9,310 bases of DNA from the NCBI GenBank assembly GCA_946479125.1, contig CAMLET010000093.1:1-9310 (forward strand), read 5' to 3'. Position 1 is the stretch's first letter; each line of letters begins with the position of its first letter. The notes beneath the pieces are model-generated. The model ran no database searches. It saw only the letters and a list, made by a program, of their open reading frames with translations, and was not told the origin of the DNA. The position numbers were made by a program, and so were the translations under genes. Below are positions 6,411 to 9,310 of the stretch, in pieces. Source of the stretch: an uncultured Flavobacteriales bacterium. Its GTDB lineage: Bacteria > Bacteroidota > Bacteroidia > Flavobacteriales > Crocinitomicaceae.

Positions 6411-6418
6411 TAAGTTTG
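6411..6418 (+). promoter_or_regulatory. Candidate -7 element for the exported-protein operon
   Basis: TAAGTTTG matches TAnnTTTG exactly and is followed by CACC. No TTG lies at the usual -33 distance. Starting near 6424, the transcript would have a leader of about 147 nt that includes the palindromes and the 11-bp inverted repeat. A 7-bp dyad, GGTGCAA (6392-6398) and TTGCACC (6416-6422), brackets the element and could be an operator. Confidence 0.4.
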
Positions 6419-6423
6419 CACCG

Positions 6424-6474
6424 CTTTTCGAAAAGTAGGGCAGAGATCTCCCGCAAAAAACAGCGGTAATTACC
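6424..6474. repeat. Cluster of short perfect palindromes in the leader
   Basis: Within 51 bp there are CTTTTCGAAAAG (6424-6435), GAGATCTC (6443-6450), CCGC-N8-GCGG (6451-6466) and GGTAATTACC (6465-6474). They begin at the predicted start of the transcript from 6411-6418. They may be protein-binding dyads or small RNA hairpins. None has a T tract. Confidence 0.5.
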
Positions 6475-6500
6475 TAATCTGATCAACTGAGGTATTACGC

Positions 6501-6541
6501 TAACTTAACCACAGGTCAAACATCAAGCTTTGGTTAAGTTA
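6501..6541. repeat. 11-bp perfect inverted repeat upstream of the exported-protein operon
   Basis: TAACTTAACCA (6501-6511) and TGGTTAAGTTA (6531-6541) are exact reverse complements across a 19-nt spacer containing AAGCTT. The right arm ends 29 bp before the ATG at 6571. As RNA it would be a hairpin near the translation start, and as DNA a two-site operator. No T tract follows, so it is not an intrinsic terminator. Confidence 0.6.
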
Positions 6542-6570
6542 CTGAATCGATTGATGTAAAAAACTTAAAT

Positions 6571-8196
6571 ATGAACACCAGTAAAAATTTAATAAAAAAT
6601 TTAGTCCTATTACTTTTTTTAGGATTTACAGCGATTGTCAATGCACAGTTTTCGGGAAAAGTTCAATCAGTCTTAAATCTTGGTTCAATTGACTATGCTT
6701 ACATTTTTGTAGACGAACAAGGATATTACAAAACTGCGGCGTATGAAGCTGGATTATTGAGCATTGGGGATGGGGTTGAAATTCAACCAGGTGAGCTTCC
6801 AAACACGAACTACCGAAGTTTTATAAAAACGTCAAATACAAGTATCGGTGTTTTTGCTGTGAAAATTCAAACTGAAAATTTCACTTTACCAAGTAGTTCA
6901 ATTTATGGTATGCCAACTGTTGAAAATGAGATGTTGTGGTTTTCCTCACAAGAACACTTTGAGGAGTTTTACAACATAATAACAGATTTCAGTCATTCAC
7001 CTTATGAATTCAGTGAAGATTTATTGAAAGTTGTTGAAAAACAATTTCAGAATTTTATGTCATTCAATGGTAGATTACGTAAAACATTCGATTTCGAAGA
7101 AGGTTTGACAGATGATGAGCTTGAAAGGCTTATAAATACCGATTACTTCAAGGATGAGATCTTAAAAACATTAGTAAATCAGTATGGCGAGATTGGCATT
7201 GCTCAAGAAGTTAACATCATGTATATGGCTTCAGATGGTCAACAATGTGTTACACTTGTAACTAACAAAAGAAATATTAATGCTGTGAAATCATTAAGAG
7301 GTGTCAAAAAAGATGAAGATTTTGTGCTACATAGCCCTACTTGGTGTGAGTTTGAGATTAAAAAAGATGGAAAAAAACCTACTTATGTAACAAAGGATCT
7401 ATACAGCGTAAATGCAGTTGGTGATATGTGGGCTGATATTTCGTACACTTCAAGAATTCAGCTTGATCCAGTTGAATGTTCACTTACAAAAGTGAATATG
7501 AAATTTATAGTGGACAGAGTAACGTTAAATGATGCTCATGAATTCATTAACCCGAATCTCTTTGAAGGAACTGTAACAGTTAATTGGGGTGATGGGACGA
7601 CTACAACAATGGATGTGCCGCCAATTCCTGTAACTATAGATCCAAGTGGTACAGCGACTTATCATCAAACTGAACTGTTTCTTACCCATGAGTACGCATC
7701 TGAAGGAGATTATAGTATTTCAACAAGTGGCGTCTTTACATCTGAGTTTGTCCTTAATCCTACGGAGTTTACTTTGTCTGATCAAGAAGATTGGGGATCA
7801 CCATCAGTGGCATGTACAGATAACAGTTATGGGGATAATGAAACTCATATTTTTTCATCTGATCATAAAGTAGTCAGTGAAGTTTGGATTAAGAATTTTG
7901 GGGTTGCTCATACAATTGGAGCTAAAATAACCAATTACGAAAAGAAGAATGGAAAGTGGAAAAAGAGACAAGAAAATCTTAGTGCTGAGGTGTATGGTGA
8001 ATTCAGAAACGATGACTGTGTGTATAAAGAGTACAAGACTGAGATTGATAGTGGACACGAAAGAGACATTCAAGCAGTTAAAGCAAAATGGTGGACTAAT
8101 TGGTCTGTTGCCAATGAAGATTGTTGGGGTGAACTAAAAGCTGAACATTATGGTTCGGTGTATACTAAAAAGTTTATTTTTAATCCATGTCAGTAA
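6571..8196 (+). CDS. Exported protein with PKD-like segment, function unknown
   Basis: This 541-residue protein starts with a clear Sec signal peptide: Lys5 and Lys9, a hydrophobic core LVLLLFLGF, and a probable cleavage after VNA at residue 25. Residues about 120-220 (EMLWFSSQEHFEEFYNII, then DYFKDEILKTLVNQYGEIGI) resemble a recurrent region of secreted Bacteroidota proteins, from memory only. Residues about 325-395 look like a PKD/immunoglobulin-type beta domain, with VNWGDGT (Gly340-Asp341-Gly342) and HEYASEGDYSI (from His373). The C-terminal part (about 410-541) has four cysteines and alternating charged and aromatic strands, ending in NPCQ. There is no obvious type IX secretion tail or membrane anchor, so it is probably periplasmic or released. 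Its last 10 nt overlap the next gene, which suggests a shared transcript. I cannot name a function or a catalytic site. Confidence 0.85.
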   Translation: MNTSKNLIKNLVLLLFLGFTAIVNAQFSGKVQSVLNLGSIDYAYIFVDEQGYYKTAAYEAGLLSIGDGVEIQPGELPNTNYRSFIKTSNTSIGVFAVKIQTENFTLPSSSIYGMPTVENEMLWFSSQEHFEEFYNIITDFSHSPYEFSEDLLKVVEKQFQNFMSFNGRLRKTFDFEEGLTDDELERLINTDYFKDEILKTLVNQYGEIGIAQEVNIMYMASDGQQCVTLVTNKRNINAVKSLRGVKKDEDFVLHSPTWCEFEIKKDGKKPTYVTKDLYSVNAVGDMWADISYTSRIQLDPVECSLTKVNMKFIVDRVTLNDAHEFINPNLFEGTVTVNWGDGTTTTMDVPPIPVTIDPSGTATYHQTELFLTHEYASEGDYSISTSGVFTSEFVLNPTEFTLSDQEDWGSPSVACTDNSYGDNETHIFSSDHKVVSEVWIKNFGVAHTIGAKITNYEKKNGKWKKRQENLSAEVYGEFRNDDCVYKEYKTEIDSGHERDIQAVKAKWWTNWSVANEDCWGELKAEHYGSVYTKKFIFNPCQ

Positions 8197-8939
8197 AATC
8201 TATTATTGTACTATTATTGATAATTGGAGGGAATACCTTATATTCTCAATCCGTTGAAATAAATTCGGGTGTTCTTCAGGCTATGCAAGAAAATGGCGTA
8301 TCCAATAGTGATGGATTTTTATATAAAACACTAGATAACTTTATTGATGTTAGATATGTTTTAAAGAAAAAAGGAAAAACAAGGAGTTATTATTGTTTCG
8401 GCTTGATGAATAGATCAGACAATTTCGAAATTGTGGCATATAGCAAGCCTAATTCTTTATATCCTCAAAAGAACATCGAGTACAAAAATAGAGTTACTTC
8501 AATTTATGGGGGATTGCGTTGGCAGTCCCCTTTATTCAACTCAAATTTTTGGGTTGGTAATCAGATCAATTTTGGAATCAACTTTTTTAGAAACGAAAAC
8601 AAACAATACCTGCATCCGCATGATAATGATTACATGCAAACTGGAACTGGACCATATTACTTGGAAGTAATTCATCGGTCACACTTAAAGATGACCTTAA
8701 GATATGAACTGCTAATAGGATATAATGTGAGTCCAAGGTTAGCGATCAATCTCAATTGTTCAATATCATTACTTCCAATACAAACAGATTACAAGTTTAC
8801 TACCAATACATCTTTGTATGGCGACTATTTTGAGGGATTCTTTCAATCACCAGATTATCATGCCGTCAAATCAAATAAAAGCATGCTTGCACAAATAGGT
8901 CTAGGTGTAAAATATCAAATAACAAAAGATGAAAATTAA
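8187..8939 (+). CDS. Exported probable beta-rich outer-envelope protein, function unknown
   Basis: This 250-residue protein has an N-terminal signal peptide (Lys4, core IIVLLLIIGG, cleavage near YSQS at residues 19-22). The mature part shows alternating hydrophobic/polar stretches with aromatic ends, such as NFWVGNQINFGINFF, LKMTLRYELLIGYNV, PRLAINLNCSISLL and MLAQIGLGVKYQI. These are typical of strands in small outer-membrane beta-barrels, so an outer-membrane location is a reasonable inference. No known family motif is recognised. Its ATG lies inside the end of the preceding gene (10-nt overlap), and its own last 11 nt overlap the next start. The three genes are therefore probably translated from one mRNA and may act together. 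It could instead be a soluble beta-sandwich protein. Confidence 0.8.
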   Translation: MSVKSIIVLLLIIGGNTLYSQSVEINSGVLQAMQENGVSNSDGFLYKTLDNFIDVRYVLKKKGKTRSYYCFGLMNRSDNFEIVAYSKPNSLYPQKNIEYKNRVTSIYGGLRWQSPLFNSNFWVGNQINFGINFFRNENKQYLHPHDNDYMQTGTGPYYLEVIHRSHLKMTLRYELLIGYNVSPRLAINLNCSISLLPIQTDYKFTTNTSLYGDYFEGFFQSPDYHAVKSNKSMLAQIGLGVKYQITKDEN

Positions 8940-9310
8940 TGTTCTGAGTGTTTTTATTATGATATGCTCGATGGGGTTTTCTCAAAGCAATATTTTTTCC
9001 ATCAGTTATTCTAATCAGGTTGGTATTAATCAATTCAATAGTATTCAGAACAACTACCACGACAACGATAAAATAAAGTCGGGCTACAGTTATAAGAATG
9101 TAGGATTGAGTTTTGAGAGGAAAATTAGCGGAAAACGCAATCTTTGGCTGAATTTTTCACTGAATGTTTGGGATGAAGAATTTAGGTTTGATTATCAGAA
9201 TTTGTTTTCTGATCCAAGCCAAGACCCGTTCAACAATTTAACGGAAGAAGATTTTAGAAATTTGTCCTCTAAACAAAGAAGTACTTCTTGGTTGCAAATG
9301 GTCGATCTTC
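8929..9310 (+). CDS. Exported protein, probable beta-barrel, 5' part only
   Basis: This gene runs off the right edge; about 127 codons are present. The ATG at 8929 overlaps the preceding gene by 11 nt in a different frame. Translation opens MKINVLSVFIMICSMGFSQS, a signal peptide with probable cleavage at the FSQS end, followed by ISYSNQVGINQF, YKNVGLSFERKI and RNLWLNFSLNVWDEEFRFDY. These alternating aromatic and hydrophobic strands suggest an outer-membrane barrel or related beta-rich fold. The frame stays open to the window end with no stop. It is too short for a family call. It is the third member of the overlapping exported-protein set and appears to share its general style with the second gene, though I see no clear sequence identity between them. 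Confidence 0.75.
   Translation, partial: MKINVLSVFIMICSMGFSQSNIFSISYSNQVGINQFNSIQNNYHDNDKIKSGYSYKNVGLSFERKISGKRNLWLNFSLNVWDEEFRFDYQNLFSDPSQDPFNNLTEEDFRNLSSKQRSTSWLQMVDL

Larger units (their letters stand above)
6161..6570. other. 410-bp divergent intergenic region
   Basis: This gap separates the polysaccharide genes (leftward) from the exported-protein genes (rightward). It holds a TAnnTTTGCACC element facing each way (6179-6186 minus, 6411-6418 plus), several perfect short palindromes in 6424-6474, and an 11-bp inverted repeat at 6501-6541. The stretch 6230-6330 contains A and T homopolymer runs and the weak pair GCACT/AGTGC (6246-6250, 6268-6272) before TTTTGTTTT, too small to call a terminator. 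A 109-codon minus-strand open frame crosses most of the gap, but it reads through the promoter and palindromes and looks non-coding. No RNA gene is recognised. Confidence 0.6.

Noticed and set aside
6213..6451. GGAGATCT (6213-6220) and AGATCTCC (6444-6451) as inverted repeats flanking the divergent region
   Set aside because: Only 8 bp long, containing the palindrome AGATCT, over 220 bp apart; chance is a sufficient explanation.
6157..6486. A 109-codon minus-strand open frame just upstream of the Gfo/Idh gene, overlapping its ATG by 4 nt
   Set aside because: It crosses the candidate -7 element, homopolymer A/T runs and the palindrome cluster, has no recognisable domain or signal peptide, and its composition looks like translated AT-rich intergenic DNA. 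The 4-nt overlap is the only point in its favour.
8866..9060. A 64-codon minus-strand open frame across the junction of the second and third exported-protein genes
   Set aside because: It is antisense to two genes with coherent signal peptides and frames.

Overview
This window looks like a chromosomal segment of a Bacteroidota bacterium, probably Flavobacteriales. The organism call is an inference. It rests on promoter-like TAnnTTTG elements (the Bacteroidota -7 motif), the absence of clear Shine-Dalgarno sequences, AT-rich intergenic repeats built from AATTGAAAA units, and the character of the proteins. No rRNA, tRNA, CRISPR array, transposase or phage gene is visible.

Region 1 (1-1129) is an oxidative-stress pair. 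The 5' end of an OxyR-like LysR regulator runs leftward out of the window and is divergent from a complete osmC peroxidase gene. The 127-bp gap between them holds a perfect 15-bp dyad with the T-N11-A form of a LysR-family site, and a near-ideal osmC promoter. A strong hairpin at 1091-1129 separates osmC from the convergent next gene and probably terminates from both sides.

Region 2 (1136-6160) is the end of a surface-polysaccharide locus on the minus strand. In transcription order it encodes a Gfo/Idh/MocA sugar-nucleotide dehydrogenase (WlbA/WbpB-like), a UDP-HexNAc 6-dehydrogenase (TviB/WbpO/WecC-like) that overlaps it by 23 nt, dTDP-glucose 4,6-dehydratase (rfbB), and a PHP-type tyrosine phosphatase (CpsB/YwqE-like). 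The first two could act in sequence: C6 oxidation of a UDP-HexNAc to the uronate, then C3 oxidation. RfbB makes dTDP-4-keto-6-deoxyglucose, and the phosphatase would reset a tyrosine kinase controlling polymer export. No glycosyltransferase, polymerase, flippase, kinase or remaining sugar-pathway gene is in the window. A small lipoprotein gene (3114-3740) on the opposite strand interrupts this run, and a related palindromic repeat lies on each side of it.

Region 3 (6161-6570) is a 410-bp divergent intergenic region with a TAnnTTTGCACC element facing each way, a run of short palindromes, and a perfect 11-bp inverted repeat about 30 bp before the next gene.

Region 4 (6571-9310) is a plus-strand set of three overlapping genes (10 and 11 nt overlaps). 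They encode exported proteins: a 541-residue protein with a PKD-like segment, a 250-residue probable beta-rich envelope protein, and the start of a third probable beta-rich exported protein that runs off the right edge. I do not recognise a specific function for these three. They and the repeat-flanked lipoprotein are the least explained parts of the window.
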